Below are positions 7,934 through 16,747 of a stretch of 64,000 nucleotides of DNA, piece by piece (position 1 is the first letter of the stretch; every line of letters begins with the position of its first letter). The stretch covers positions 992,001 through 1,056,000 of the forward strand of contig NZ_CP009322.1 in the NCBI RefSeq assembly GCF_000959725.1. The letters run 5' to 3'. A model generated the notes under the pieces. That model was not told the origin of the DNA. It ran no database searches and saw only the letters and a list, made by a program, of their open reading frames with translations. The translations under genes were made by a program, and so were the position numbers. This stretch comes from Burkholderia gladioli (GTDB lineage Bacteria > Pseudomonadota > Gammaproteobacteria > Burkholderiales > Burkholderiaceae).

Positions 7934-8337
7934 GACTCGACCCTCTATGTTTTGTCTCTGCTGATCAATGGCCCTCGGTATCCATCTCTCCACGCGTGTT
8001 GCGAAGCAGATCGAATTGCCGTTGCCGCCCCGGAAATAGCGTTAGTTTGATTACTGAAGCGAGGGTGTGGCTTGATGCAGCTAGACAATAGCGGTTAACA
8101 AAATGGGATGCAAACTTTTTTTGGGTCGGGTTTTACCTGAATAGGCTTGATGGAAATTAGAGTCGTGACGGCATATTTAACACACTTGCCTATCTAATTT
8201 TTGTCGATGGCGGGCCGGCTGGAAATTTATTTCCTCTGTAATTGCCTTGCCATCATTCTTGATTATTGGAATGGAATTTTCATTTTGAAAGCTTGATATC
8301 AAAATGAATTGCCATGGTGCAGCGCGGCGCGTTTTCG
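7934..8337. promoter_or_regulatory. AT-rich upstream region of the injection-system operon
   Basis: About 400 bases without a gene between the first injection-system gene (left, minus strand) and the end of the bestrophin gene (right). It is much richer in A and T than the surroundings, with runs such as CTTTTTTTGGG near 8115 and TTTATTTCC near 8226. It is the only long upstream region of the operon, so the promoter and control elements are expected here. I could not pick a convincing sigma-70 promoter. AT-rich upstream regions of this kind are often bound by H-NS-like silencers; that is inference. Confidence 0.5.
8279..8308. repeat. 10-bp inverted repeat (TTCATTTTGA / TCAAAATGAA)
   Basis: Perfect 10-base arms at 8279-8288 and 8299-8308 separated by ten bases. 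It lies 30 bases beyond the bestrophin stop codon and about 350 bases upstream of the injection-system operon. The arms are AT-rich and no T-run follows on the minus strand, so an intrinsic terminator is unlikely. An operator for a dimeric repressor is an alternative. Confidence 0.45.
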
Positions 8338-9246
8338 CTACGACGCCCGATAGCGCGAGTCAGCGGGAATCTCGTCGGGCAGCGGCTCGCCGGCGATGTC
8401 GAGCAGCGAGCGCTCGATCTGGCGCGTCAGCGTGTCGAGCGCGAGATGATGCGGGCCGGTGCCGAAGGGCTCGGCGATATGCCCGGCGATGGTGTCGAGC
8501 GCGATCAGCGTGTACGAGACGAACACCGACACGAAGGGCGTGGCGAAGCCGATCGAATCGACCAGCCCGAACGGCAGCATCACGCAGTACGAATAGATGG
8601 TCCGGTGCAGCAGCACGTGATAGGGGAAGGGGATCGGCGTGGAGGCGATGCGCTCGCAGCCGGCCAGCTTCGCGCCCAGCTCGTCGAGCTGCGCGTCGAG
8701 CATCCACAGCTGCGTGTCGCCGAGCTTGCCGGCGCGCTGGCGCTCGGCAAGCTGCCGGCGCAGCGCGTGCAGGATCGCCACCGGCTTGAAATGGGCCGCC
8801 TCGATGCGCGCGAGGCAGTCCGCGTCGAGATAGCGCGCGAGATCCTCGGCCGGATCGGTATGGCGCAACTGGTGCTTCATCGCGTAGACGAAGGCGATGG
8901 TGGTGCGCGTGAAGGCGGCGCCGTCGTCGGTGCCGCCGTAGGAGAGCGCCTGCGAGACCAGCGCGCGCGTCGAGGTCAGCACGCCGCCCCACAGCTTGCG
9001 CGCTTCCCAGTAGCGGTCGTAGCTGACGTTGTTGCGGAACGCGGCGAAGATCGCCAGCGCCAGGCCGGCGAGCGTGAACGGGGTGGGATTGAGCGGCACC
9101 TTGGTGCCGAGGATGCGGCCGTCGGTGAGCAGGGCCAGCAGGCTGATCACGGTCATCACCGCGAGCTGCGGCAGGATCGATTGCAGCACCGAGCCATTCC
9201 AGACGAACAGCATCCGGAACCAGTGTTCGCGCGGGCGAATGATCAT
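8338..9246 (-). CDS. Bestrophin-family anion channel (UPF0187)
   Basis: A 302-residue inner-membrane protein of the bestrophin/RFP-TM family (bacterial members are usually 280-310 residues). Visible family marks are the N-terminal IIRPREHWFRMLFVWNGSV, two hydrophobic helices (about residues 24-45 and 58-75), the NNVSYDRYWEARKLWG segment after helix 2, and a second hydrophobic pair around LLHRTIYSYCVMLPFGLVDS and FVSVFVSYTLIALD, followed by EPFGTGPHHLALD. Bacterial homologues form pentameric channels; ion selectivity varies in the family and cannot be read here. It stands alone between the injection-system operon and the oxidoreductase gene. Confidence 0.88.
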   Translation of the reverse strand: MIIRPREHWFRMLFVWNGSVLQSILPQLAVMTVISLLALLTDGRILGTKVPLNPTPFTLAGLALAIFAAFRNNVSYDRYWEARKLWGGVLTSTRALVSQALSYGGTDDGAAFTRTTIAFVYAMKHQLRHTDPAEDLARYLDADCLARIEAAHFKPVAILHALRRQLAERQRAGKLGDTQLWMLDAQLDELGAKLAGCERIASTPIPFPYHVLLHRTIYSYCVMLPFGLVDSIGFATPFVSVFVSYTLIALDTIAGHIAEPFGTGPHHLALDTLTRQIERSLLDIAGEPLPDEIPADSRYRAS

Positions 9247-9306
9247 GACGGCAACTCCGGTGCGACGAGTGAGGCAGGCAACACTACCAGAAACGGGGCC
9301 CGTGCC

Positions 9307-11637
9307 TCAGGCCGCCGCGCGCGTGGCGGCCGTCACCGAGCGATGCATCAGCACCGGGATCGATTTCGAGGTGGGCGTGTTCGCGATGTCGGCCGTGCTG
9401 TCGAGCGGCACCAGCGGATTGGTTTCCGGGTAGTAGGCACCCAGGCAGCCGCGCGGGATGTCGTATTCGACCAGCAGGAAACCGTCGGCGCGCCGTTCGA
9501 TGCCGTCGTGCCAGACCGTTTCGAGATCGATCCAGTCACCGGCCTCGAAGCCCAGCATCGCCAGGTCGTCCTTGTTGGCGAACACCACGCGGCGCTGGCC
9601 GAACACGCCGCGATAGCGGTCGTCGAGCGCGTAGATGGTGGTGTTGTACTGGTCGTGCGAGCGCGTGGTCATCAGCGTCAGCAGCTTCTCGCCGTGCAGG
9701 GCGCGGGCGCGCTGGATCGGCGTGTCGGTCGGCATCGGATGCGCCACGAAGTTCGCCTTTCCGTTCGGCGTGATCCAGTCGCGCTCGCGCGAGGCCACGC
9801 GCAGGTGGAAGCCGCGCGGCTGCGCGATGCGCTCGTTGTAGTTCTCGAAGCCCGGCAGCACCGCCTCGATCGCGTCGCGCACGCGCGCGTAATCGTCGAT
9901 GTAGGCTTGCCAGTCGACGCTGTCGTGCGGGCCGAACAGGGCCATCGCCATGCGCGCGACGATCGCCGTTTCCGACAGCAGGTTCGGCGAGGCCGGCTTG
10001 TTCATGCCGTAGGAGACATGCACCATGCTCATCGAGTCCTCCACCGTCACGCCTTGCGAGATGCCGTTCTGCAGGTCGATCTCGGTGCGGCCGAGGGTCG
10101 GCAGGATCAGCGCGTCGCGGCCGTGGATCAGGTGGCTGCGGTTCAGCTTGGTGGTGATGTGGACCGTCAGCGCGCAACGGCGCAGGCCGTCCCAGGTGCG
10201 CGGCGTGTCGGGCGTGGCCATCGCGAAGTTGCCGCCCAGGCCGATGAACACGTTCAGCTTGTCCTCCAGCATCGCCTCGATGGTTTCCACCACGTCGTAG
10301 CCGTGATGGCGCGGCGGCTCGAAATCGTAGACCTGGCCGAGCCGGTCGAGGAAGTCCATGGTCGGCTTTTCCTCGATGCCGACCGTGCGGTTGCCCTGCA
10401 CGTTCGAATGGCCGCGCACGGGGCAGAGGCCTGCGCCCTCGCGGCCGATATTGCCGCGCATCAGCATCAGGTTCGACAGCATGTGGATGGTCTGCACCGA
10501 ATGCTTGTGCTGGGTGATGCCCATGCCCCAGGTCGCGATCACGCGCTCGCTCTTGGCATACAGTTCGGCCAGCGAATCGATCTGCTCGTAGGACACGCCG
10601 CTCTCGGCGGTCAGCGCGGCCCAGCTCTCGGCGCGCAGGTCGTCGGCGAAGGCCTCGAAGCCGGCGGTGTGCTCGTCGATAAAGGCGGTGTCGAGCACGC
10701 GCGGCCGGCCGGCCAGCACGGCCGCGTCGTCGAACTCCAGCACGCGCTTGGCGAGGCCCTTGAGCAGGGCGAAATCGCCGCCGATCACCGGCTGCACGAA
10801 GCGCGAGGAGATCTTCGTGCTGCCCATGGTCAGCATCTCGATCGGGCTTTGCGGATCGGAGAAGCGTTCCAGGCCGCGTTCCTTGAGCGGGTTGATCGAG
10901 ACGATGGTGGCGCCGCGCTTGGCCGCCTCGCGCAGCTCGCCGAGCATGCGCGGGTGGTTGGTGGCCGGGTTCTGGCCGAAGATCATCAGCAGGTCGGCGT
11001 GCTCGAAGTCCTCCAGCGTGACGGTGCCCTTGCCGACCCCGACGGTGGCCGGCAGCCCGCGGCTGGTGGCCTCGTGGCACATGTTCGAGCAGTCGGGGAA
11101 GTTGTTGGTGCCGAAGCGGCGCACCAGCAACTGGTAGAGGAAGGCGGCTTCGTTGCTGGCGCGGCCCGAGGTGTAGAAGGCGGCGCGGTTCGGATCGTCG
11201 AGCGCCTTCAGGTGGCGCGCGATCAGGGCGAAGGCGGCGTCCCAGGCGATCGGCACGTAGCGGTCGCTGGCCGCGTCGTAGACCATCGGGTCGGTCAGGC
11301 GGCCGTGCTGCTCGAGTTCGTAGTCGGATTGCTCGAGCAGGGCCGTGACGGTGTGCTCGGCGAAGAAATCGGGGCCCACGCGCTTCGAGGTGGCCTCGGC
11401 GGCCACCGCCTTCACGCCGTTCTCGCAGAATTCGAAGGTCGAGGCGTGCTGGCGATCCGGCCAGGCGCAGCCGGGGCAGTCGAAGCCGTCGGGCTGGTTC
11501 TGGCGGAACAGGGTGCGGTAGTTGCCGCCCGCCACGCGTTCCTTGATCAGGTTGATCGCCACCTGCTTGACCGCGCCCCAACCGGCGGCCGCATGGTGGT
11601 AGGGCTCGATGCGCGGGACGGGGGCTTTCTTCTTCAT
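9307..11637 (-). CDS. YdeP/FdhF-like molybdopterin oxidoreductase
   Basis: A 776-residue oxidoreductase of the formate-dehydrogenase-alpha-like family that includes E. coli YdeP (about 760 residues). The N-terminal DCPGCAWPD block near residue 53, the YTSGRASNEAAFLYQLLVR and NMCHEATSRGL motifs of the molybdopterin-binding domain, and the C-terminal TMTTRSHDQYNTT-type MopB domain are visible. Start taken at the ATG (MKKKAPVPRIEP); the in-frame extension upstream is not family-like. Cofactor is expected to be bis-MGD; the substrate is unknown. Divergent from the MocR gene at 11804, which may control it. YdeP is linked to acid resistance in E. coli; transfer of that role is inference. Confidence 0.85.
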   Translation of the reverse strand: MKKKAPVPRIEPYHHAAAGWGAVKQVAINLIKERVAGGNYRTLFRQNQPDGFDCPGCAWPDRQHASTFEFCENGVKAVAAEATSKRVGPDFFAEHTVTALLEQSDYELEQHGRLTDPMVYDAASDRYVPIAWDAAFALIARHLKALDDPNRAAFYTSGRASNEAAFLYQLLVRRFGTNNFPDCSNMCHEATSRGLPATVGVGKGTVTLEDFEHADLLMIFGQNPATNHPRMLGELREAAKRGATIVSINPLKERGLERFSDPQSPIEMLTMGSTKISSRFVQPVIGGDFALLKGLAKRVLEFDDAAVLAGRPRVLDTAFIDEHTAGFEAFADDLRAESWAALTAESGVSYEQIDSLAELYAKSERVIATWGMGITQHKHSVQTIHMLSNLMLMRGNIGREGAGLCPVRGHSNVQGNRTVGIEEKPTMDFLDRLGQVYDFEPPRHHGYDVVETIEAMLEDKLNVFIGLGGNFAMATPDTPRTWDGLRRCALTVHITTKLNRSHLIHGRDALILPTLGRTEIDLQNGISQGVTVEDSMSMVHVSYGMNKPASPNLLSETAIVARMAMALFGPHDSVDWQAYIDDYARVRDAIEAVLPGFENYNERIAQPRGFHLRVASRERDWITPNGKANFVAHPMPTDTPIQRARALHGEKLLTLMTTRSHDQYNTTIYALDDRYRGVFGQRRVVFANKDDLAMLGFEAGDWIDLETVWHDGIERRADGFLLVEYDIPRGCLGAYYPETNPLVPLDSTADIANTPTSKSIPVLMHRSVTAATRAAA

Positions 11638-11803
11638 GGCTGCTCGGCTGTCGGAAGCCGCTTCCAGCGGCGATGGAAGCAGATTAGACGCAGTGCAACA
11701 TAACGTGGGTACACACCTGATCCATCGCAAAAAGAGTACAGTTTCGTTTTCTGGATAACAGATGGCGAGCACTGTGCTTGCGTTTGCTCACAAAAGGGGC
11801 GGC

Positions 11804-13279
11804 ATGAAGCGTTACGAGAAGCTGGCCGACGAGATCGACGAGATGATCCGGCGCGGCGTCTACCTGCCGGGCGAGCGGATTCCCTCGGTGCGGCAGGCGA
11901 GCCGCCAGCACGACCTGAGCATCACCACCGTGGTGCGGGCCTACCTGGTGCTGGAGAGCCGCGGCGCGATCGAGAGCCGGCCGCAATCGGGCTACTTCGT
12001 GCGGGCCCGCGAGCAGGCCGCCGACCAGCCAGCGCTGCATGCCAGCACGCCGATCGCGGTGTCATCGACGGTCGACGTGAGCCGGCTGGTGCTCTCCACG
12101 CTGCGCTCGATCGCGCGCGACGACGCGGTGCCGCTCGGCTCGCCGTATCCGGATCCGGCGCTGTTTCCCTCGCAGCGGATCGCGCGCCACATGCACGGCA
12201 TCGCGCGGCGGCGCACGCGCTGGGGCGTGATGGACGACCTGCCGCCCGGCAACCCGGAGCTGATCCGGCAGATCGCGCGGCGCTACGGCGAGCGCGGGAT
12301 CGCCGTCGATCCGAACGAGATCGTGGTGACGATCGGCGCGACCGAGGCGATCAACCTGTGCCTTCAGGCGGTGGCGCGGCCCGGCGACACCATCGCGGTG
12401 GAATCGCCCACCTTCTACGCGATGCTGCACGCGATCGAGCGGCTGGGCATGCGCGCCATCGAGGTGGCCACCCATCCCGTGGACGGCATCGATCTCGATG
12501 CGCTGGCGCGCATCCTCGAGCGCGAGAAGATCGCCGCCTGCATGGTGATGCCGAACTTCCAGAACCCGCTCGGCTTTCGCATGAGCGACGAGCGCAAGGC
12601 CGCGCTGGTCGAGCTGCTGGCGCGCCACGACGTGCCGGCCATCGAGAACGACGTCTATCACGAGCTGTATTACGGCGAGGCCCGGCCCAGCGCGCTGAAG
12701 TCCTTCGACCGGCATGGGCTGGTGCTGCATTGCGCGTCGTTCTCGAAGAGCCTGTCGCCGGCCTACCGGATCGGCTGGGCGATGCCGGGGCGCTACCGCG
12801 ACCAGGTCGAGAAGCTCAAGTTCCTGAATACGCTGGCCACGCCCGCGCTCGACCAGTTGGGGATCGCCGAGTACTTGCGCCACGACGGCTACGACCATCA
12901 TCTGCGGCGGATCCGCAAGACCTTCGCGCAGCAGGCCAACCTGATGGGTGCGATGGTGCGGCGCTTCTTCCCCGACGGCACGCGCATCTCGCAGCCGGCG
13001 GGCGGTTACGTGCTGTGGGTGGAACTGCCGCCGGGCTGCGATGCGATCGCCTTGTACCAGCTCGCGCTGGCCGAGCGCATCACTATCGGGCCGGGGCATA
13101 TGTTCTCGACCACCGGCAACTATCGCCACTGCATCCGGCTCAACTACAGTTATCCGTGGTCGGCGCAGATCGAGGAAGCGGTGCGCACGCTGGGCCGGCT
13201 GGTGGCGGCGGCGATGCCGGCGGGCGGCGAAACCAGGGCAGGCAAACGACGCGGACAGGATCAGGAGGAGACACGATGA
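11804..13279 (+). CDS. MocR/PdxR-type GntR regulator with aminotransferase domain
   Basis: About 491 residues from ATG 11804 (MKRYEKLADEI), which has AAGGGG upstream; an alternative ATG exists at 11762. Residues 1-70 form a GntR winged helix (GVYLPGERIPSVRQASRQHD, then TTVVRAYLVLESRG). Residues about 110-470 form a fold-type I aminotransferase domain, with the PLP-lysine motif in HCASFSKSLSPAYRIGW. MocR proteins bind PLP and usually regulate a neighbouring gene; here the candidates are the divergent oxidoreductase and the small helix-turn-helix gene whose ATG overlaps this stop codon. Ligand pathway is unknown. Confidence 0.9.
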   Translation: MKRYEKLADEIDEMIRRGVYLPGERIPSVRQASRQHDLSITTVVRAYLVLESRGAIESRPQSGYFVRAREQAADQPALHASTPIAVSSTVDVSRLVLSTLRSIARDDAVPLGSPYPDPALFPSQRIARHMHGIARRRTRWGVMDDLPPGNPELIRQIARRYGERGIAVDPNEIVVTIGATEAINLCLQAVARPGDTIAVESPTFYAMLHAIERLGMRAIEVATHPVDGIDLDALARILEREKIAACMVMPNFQNPLGFRMSDERKAALVELLARHDVPAIENDVYHELYYGEARPSALKSFDRHGLVLHCASFSKSLSPAYRIGWAMPGRYRDQVEKLKFLNTLATPALDQLGIAEYLRHDGYDHHLRRIRKTFAQQANLMGAMVRRFFPDGTRISQPAGGYVLWVELPPGCDAIALYQLALAERITIGPGHMFSTTGNYRHCIRLNYSYPWSAQIEEAVRTLGRLVAAAMPAGGETRAGKRRGQDQEETR

Positions 13280-13596
13280 CGATCGATGCGGGACATGACG
13301 AGGCGCGCGGCGGCGAGCCGCCGGAAGGCGAGGGCGAGGACGGGCTCGATCCCGTGATCGTCGCGGTGCTGGGCTGCCTGCGCGACGCGCTGAGCGAAAC
13401 GCCCGGGCGCGCCTGGTCGCTGGCCAAGCTCAGCAAGCGCTCGCAGGTGCCGATGAGCACGCTGCGGCGCACGCTCACCGAGCTCGACGCGGCAGGGATC
13501 ACGAAGACCGAGCTCAACGAGGAGGGGATCGGTCATGCGGCGCTGACCGAGGAGGGGATCGGCTTGAGCGAGGCGCTGTTCGGCGGGCAGGGCTAG
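13276..13596 (+). CDS. Small winged-helix-type DNA-binding protein
   Basis: A 106-residue protein whose ATG at 13276 overlaps the MocR stop (ATGA) and is preceded by AGGAGGAG. The N-terminal 25 residues are acidic. Residues 30-80 (VIVAVLGCLRDAL, WSLAKLSKRSQVPMSTLRRTLTEL) look like a helix-turn-helix of the IclR/MarR-like kind. The C-terminal part holds two copies of a short EEGIG repeat that is also evident at DNA level (GAGGAGGGGATCGG at 13519 and 13549). Probably translationally coupled to MocR and acting with it; target unknown. Confidence 0.75.
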   Translation: MTIDAGHDEARGGEPPEGEGEDGLDPVIVAVLGCLRDALSETPGRAWSLAKLSKRSQVPMSTLRRTLTELDAAGITKTELNEEGIGHAALTEEGIGLSEALFGGQG

Positions 13597-13707
13597 GCGC
13601 GGACCTTGGCGGCGGCGGGGCGGCCCTTGCGGTCGCCCCGCGCCGCGTCGCGTCGCATTGCGCTGGTGAGGCTCGCCCGGCTTCGATGGGCTCGGCCGCC
13701 CGCGCTG

Positions 13708-14145
13708 CTAGCCGAGCTCTTCGGCGAGGCCGACGAGTATGCCTTCGGGGCCCCGGATATAGCAGAGCCGATACACGTCCTGGTAGCGAACCACCTCGCC
13801 CACCAGTTGCGCGCCGAGCTTGCCGAGGCGGGCCAGCGTATCGTCGATATCTTCCACGGTGAACATCACGCGCAGGTAACCGAGCGCGTTGACCGGCGCT
13901 GCGCGGTGGTCCGCCGCGACGGGCGGCGCGAGGAAGCGGGACAGTTCGAGCCGGCCATGGCCATCCGGCGTGCGCATCATGGCGATCTCGACGCGCATGC
14001 CGGGCAAGCCGGTGACGCCGTCCGCCCAATCGCCCTCGATCGGGGCGCGCCCTTCGAGGTCGAGGCCGAGCTCGGTGAAGAAGCCGATCGCGGCATCCAG
14101 GTCTTCCACCACGATGCCGACGTTGTCCATGCGCTTGACTGTCAT
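13708..14145 (-). CDS. VOC-family (glyoxalase-fold) protein
   Basis: A 145-residue VOC protein with the start ATG at 14145 behind AAGGAGGCG. It shows the two beta-alpha-beta-beta-beta halves: MDNVGIVVEDLDAAIGFF in the first and MFTVEDIDDTLARLGKLG in the second, ending in IRGPEGILVGLAEELG. The metal-ligand-type positions expected in VOC enzymes are partly present (N/H near residue 7, E near 140), but the substrate cannot be read. Glyoxalase, ring-cleaving dioxygenase and resistance proteins share this fold. It heads downstream of a pair of GST genes on the same strand, which suggests a detoxification setting. Confidence 0.82.
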   Translation of the reverse strand: MTVKRMDNVGIVVEDLDAAIGFFTELGLDLEGRAPIEGDWADGVTGLPGMRVEIAMMRTPDGHGRLELSRFLAPPVAADHRAAPVNALGYLRVMFTVEDIDDTLARLGKLGAQLVGEVVRYQDVYRLCYIRGPEGILVGLAEELG

Positions 14146-14210
14146 GACGCCTCCTTGCTGTCGATCCGGCTCGCGGCCGCGGCCGGCAGGTTTCGCGCAG
14201 CCCGCCTCGC

Positions 14211-14852
14211 TCAGCTTGCGTCGAGCGCGACCTCGAAGCCCCGTTTCACCGCGGGGCGCTCGAACAGCGCCTCGTACCATCGCCGCACGTTCGGGTAGTC
14301 GGCCAGGTCGACCTTGTGCCGCTCGTGCCGCCAGGCCCAGCCGAGGATGGCGAAGTCCGCGATCGACAGCGCGCCGGCCACGTATTCGTGCCCGGCCAGC
14401 CTGGCGTCGAGCACCGCGTAGAGCCGGCGCGTTTCGTCCGAGAAGCGCTTCAGGCCGTAGCGGCGGTCGTCTTCCGAGGCGAGCGCGATGAAGTGATGGA
14501 CCTGCCCGGGCATCGGGCCGAATCCGCCCATCTGCCACATCAGCCATTCCATCACCGGTACCCGGTCGCGCAGGCTGGCCGGCAGGAACTTGCCGGTTTT
14601 CTCCGCCAGGTAGAGCAGGATCGCGCCGGACTCGAACACGCTGATGGGGCGACCGTCCGGGCCCTGCGGATCGACGATGGCGGGAATCTTGTTGTTCGGG
14701 CTGATCGCCAGGAATTCGGGCGCGAATTGCTCGCGGTTCGCGATATTCACGGGGTGAACCACGTAAGGCACGGCCATTTCTTCCAGCGCGACGCTGATCT
14801 TGCGGCCATTCGGCGTGTTCCAGGCATACAGCGCGATCGGTTCGGGGGTCAT
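14211..14852 (-). CDS. Glutathione S-transferase family protein (YfcG/YghU-like)
   Basis: A 213-residue GST. The N-terminal thioredoxin-fold part has WNTPNGRKISVALEEM and ISPNNKIPAIVDP, then FESGAILLYLAEKTGKFLP, a close match in pattern to the disulfide-bond reductase YfcG of E. coli (TPNGxK, SPNNKIPAI, ESGAI). The helical C-terminal domain begins near residue 90 with MEWLMWQMGGFGPMPGQ. YfcG-like proteins reduce disulfides through glutathione. It is four bases downstream of another GST gene, so the two are probably co-transcribed with the VOC gene. Confidence 0.88.
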   Translation of the reverse strand: MTPEPIALYAWNTPNGRKISVALEEMAVPYVVHPVNIANREQFAPEFLAISPNNKIPAIVDPQGPDGRPISVFESGAILLYLAEKTGKFLPASLRDRVPVMEWLMWQMGGFGPMPGQVHHFIALASEDDRRYGLKRFSDETRRLYAVLDARLAGHEYVAGALSIADFAILGWAWRHERHKVDLADYPNVRRWYEALFERPAVKRGFEVALDAS

Positions 14853-14856
14853 GGGT

Positions 14857-15483
14857 TCAGCTCAGGTCGTGGTCGATATGTTTGGTGAAACCGGCGCGCG
14901 TCGCGAGCGACGCGTACCAGCGCTCGAGGTTCGGCATCGGGGGCCGTTGCACACCCGGCAAGCCGAACCATCGCTTGGCGAATGCGCCGAGCACGATATC
15001 CGCGATCGTGAACGACTCGCCCTCGACGAAGTCGCGCCCGTCCAGTTGCGCGTCGAGCAGCTTCCACACCGTCGCCACCTTGACGATATCGGCGGCGAGC
15101 TTGTCCTCGTCGCGCTCGCTGGCAGGCGTGCGGACGATCGCCCAGAACACGGGCCGCTCGGCCGGCTGCAGGGTCGACAGCGACCAGTCGAGCCAGCGGT
15201 CGATGCCGGCGCGCTCGCGCGGCGTGGAGGGATAAAGCAGGCTGGACGCGCCGTATTGCATCGCCAGGTAGCGCAGGATCGAGTTCGACTCCCACAGCAC
15301 GAGATCGCCGTCGACCAGCGTCGGTATCTTGCCGGTCGGGTTCATCGCCAGATAGTCGGCCTCGGTGTTGCGCCCGAACTGCAGGCCGGCATCGATGCGT
15401 TGGTAGGGCAGCGCCAGCTCGTCGCAAATCCACAGCAGTTTCTGGACGTTGACGGAATTGGCACGTCCCCAGATGGTGATCAT
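14857..15483 (-). CDS. Glutathione S-transferase
   Basis: A 208-residue GST. Start placed at ATG 15483 (MITIWGRANSVNV), preceded by GGGGAC; a longer in-frame extension to 15549 lacks family features. N-terminal domain: SVNVQKLLWICDELALPYQ, MNPTGKIPTLVDGD and ESNSILRYLAMQYG, the cis-Pro and glutathione-binding segments. C-terminal domain: helical, with WKLLDAQLDGRDFVEGESFTIADIVLG. The Ser in the first motif is the likely catalytic residue. Divergent from nothing nearby; its regulator may be the LysR gene just upstream on the same strand. Confidence 0.87.
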   Translation of the reverse strand: MITIWGRANSVNVQKLLWICDELALPYQRIDAGLQFGRNTEADYLAMNPTGKIPTLVDGDLVLWESNSILRYLAMQYGASSLLYPSTPRERAGIDRWLDWSLSTLQPAERPVFWAIVRTPASERDEDKLAADIVKVATVWKLLDAQLDGRDFVEGESFTIADIVLGAFAKRWFGLPGVQRPPMPNLERWYASLATRAGFTKHIDHDLS

Positions 15484-15657
15484 GTTGGTGTCCCCAGGTT
15501 TTTTGCTGCCGATCGACGGCGCGGGGCCGGCATCGTGCAGGTTCGCCATCCGCTGGGCGCGGGATGGTGCGCGTATTCTCGGGCTTTCTTGGCGGCGCTG
15601 GCAACCGGTTCGGTGAGCCGCCGATGATGGCTCCCTGGACGAGCGGCGCCTGGCGCA

Positions 15658-16581
15658 TCAGGCTGCGAAATCCAGGCCCGAGTGCGTTCGATCCGCCGGT
15701 TCTCGTGCGGCCTCGATTATCCATTCGGCGAACGCCCGCACCGGCCCCGCGCTCAATTCGATCGGCTCCGGAAGCACCAGGCAGAAGTTCTTGCTGACCG
15801 CCTTGCCGTCGGGCCAGGGCGCAATCAGGCGCCCTTGCTCGAGTTCGGCCTCGACATAAAGACGCGGCACCAGGGCTACCCCCAAACCGGCAAGCGCCGC
15901 CTCGATCAGCATGGCATGCAGGTCGTAGCGCGCGCCGATCGCCGAATTGCCCAGCGCGATGCCGGATTCCTGCGCATAGATCTGCCAGGCGTGCGGATTT
16001 TGCCGCCGGTGCAGACGCGGCAGGGCATCCAGCGACCGGTTCGCGCCGGCGCGAGCGAGCAGCGCCGGACTGCAGACCGGCACCAGCACCTCCTCCAGCA
16101 GCGCATGGAGGTGCATGCCCGTCCATGCGGGATGCTCGAAGTGGATGGCGGCATCGAAACCGCTGCCCGCCAGCAGGAAGGGGTCCATGCGCTCGGCGAT
16201 ATGCACCGTGACGCCTGGATGCCGATCCTGGAAATGCTTGAGCCGGGGGATCAGCCAGCGGGTGGCGAAGGTCGGGATGGCGGCGATATCGATGCTGGCG
16301 CCTTCGACGGGCTGTCCCATCAGATACAGGCTGTCGCGTTCCAGCCGATCCAGCGTTTCGCGAACCTGCGCCGCGTATCTCAGGCCGTTGGGCGCGAGCC
16401 GCACCCGGTTGCCGACGCGCTCGAACAGCGCGACGCCCAGAAATGCCTCCAATCGGCCGATCTGCCGACTCACGGCGCCCTCGGTACGCGCCAGTTCCTC
16501 TGCCGCGCGGGCGAAGCTGCCGTGGCGGGCCGCGGCCTCGAAGGCCAGCAGCGCGGAGTTGCTGGGGATCCTGCGTCGCAT
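15658..16581 (-). CDS. LysR-family transcriptional regulator (GcvA-like)
   Basis: A 307-residue LysR protein from ATG 16581 (MRRRIPSNSALLAFEAAARHG), which has GGGAGAG upstream. The winged-helix domain covers residues 5-65 with SFARAAEELARTEGAVSRQIGRLE; the effector domain follows from about residue 90 (IAAIPTFATRWLIPRL...). The PSNSALLAFEAAARHGSF start and the ATRWLIPRL motif resemble the GcvA subgroup. It is divergent from the gene at 16748, so the operon at 16748-18506 is the likely target; the shared 166-bp gap should hold the operator. Confidence 0.9.
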   Translation of the reverse strand: MRRRIPSNSALLAFEAAARHGSFARAAEELARTEGAVSRQIGRLEAFLGVALFERVGNRVRLAPNGLRYAAQVRETLDRLERDSLYLMGQPVEGASIDIAAIPTFATRWLIPRLKHFQDRHPGVTVHIAERMDPFLLAGSGFDAAIHFEHPAWTGMHLHALLEEVLVPVCSPALLARAGANRSLDALPRLHRRQNPHAWQIYAQESGIALGNSAIGARYDLHAMLIEAALAGLGVALVPRLYVEAELEQGRLIAPWPDGKAVSKNFCLVLPEPIELSAGPVRAFAEWIIEAAREPADRTHSGLDFAA

Positions 16582-16747
16582 GGAAAGCTCTCCCGGCGGA
16601 ATGTGATCGATAGTAGATTGAGCAAATATCACTGAAGCGTGACTTTAACTCGTTATTCACGGCAAAGATGCCGGCTTAGCATGACATCACTGCACTGAAG
16701 CCGCCACGTCGGCGCCAGGGTGCGCATCCGTCACGAAGGACGAGCCG

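Noticed and set aside
1..8337. Complete prophage or type VI secretion locus
   Set aside because: No capsid, portal, terminase or TssB/TssC-type proteins are visible; the sheath, paired tube proteins and DUF4255 point to an eCIS instead.
8314..11703. Long open frame on the plus strand opposite the bestrophin and oxidoreductase genes
   Set aside because: High GC keeps the opposite frame free of stops; the product is Arg/Gly/His-rich without a domain, and both minus-strand genes are clear.
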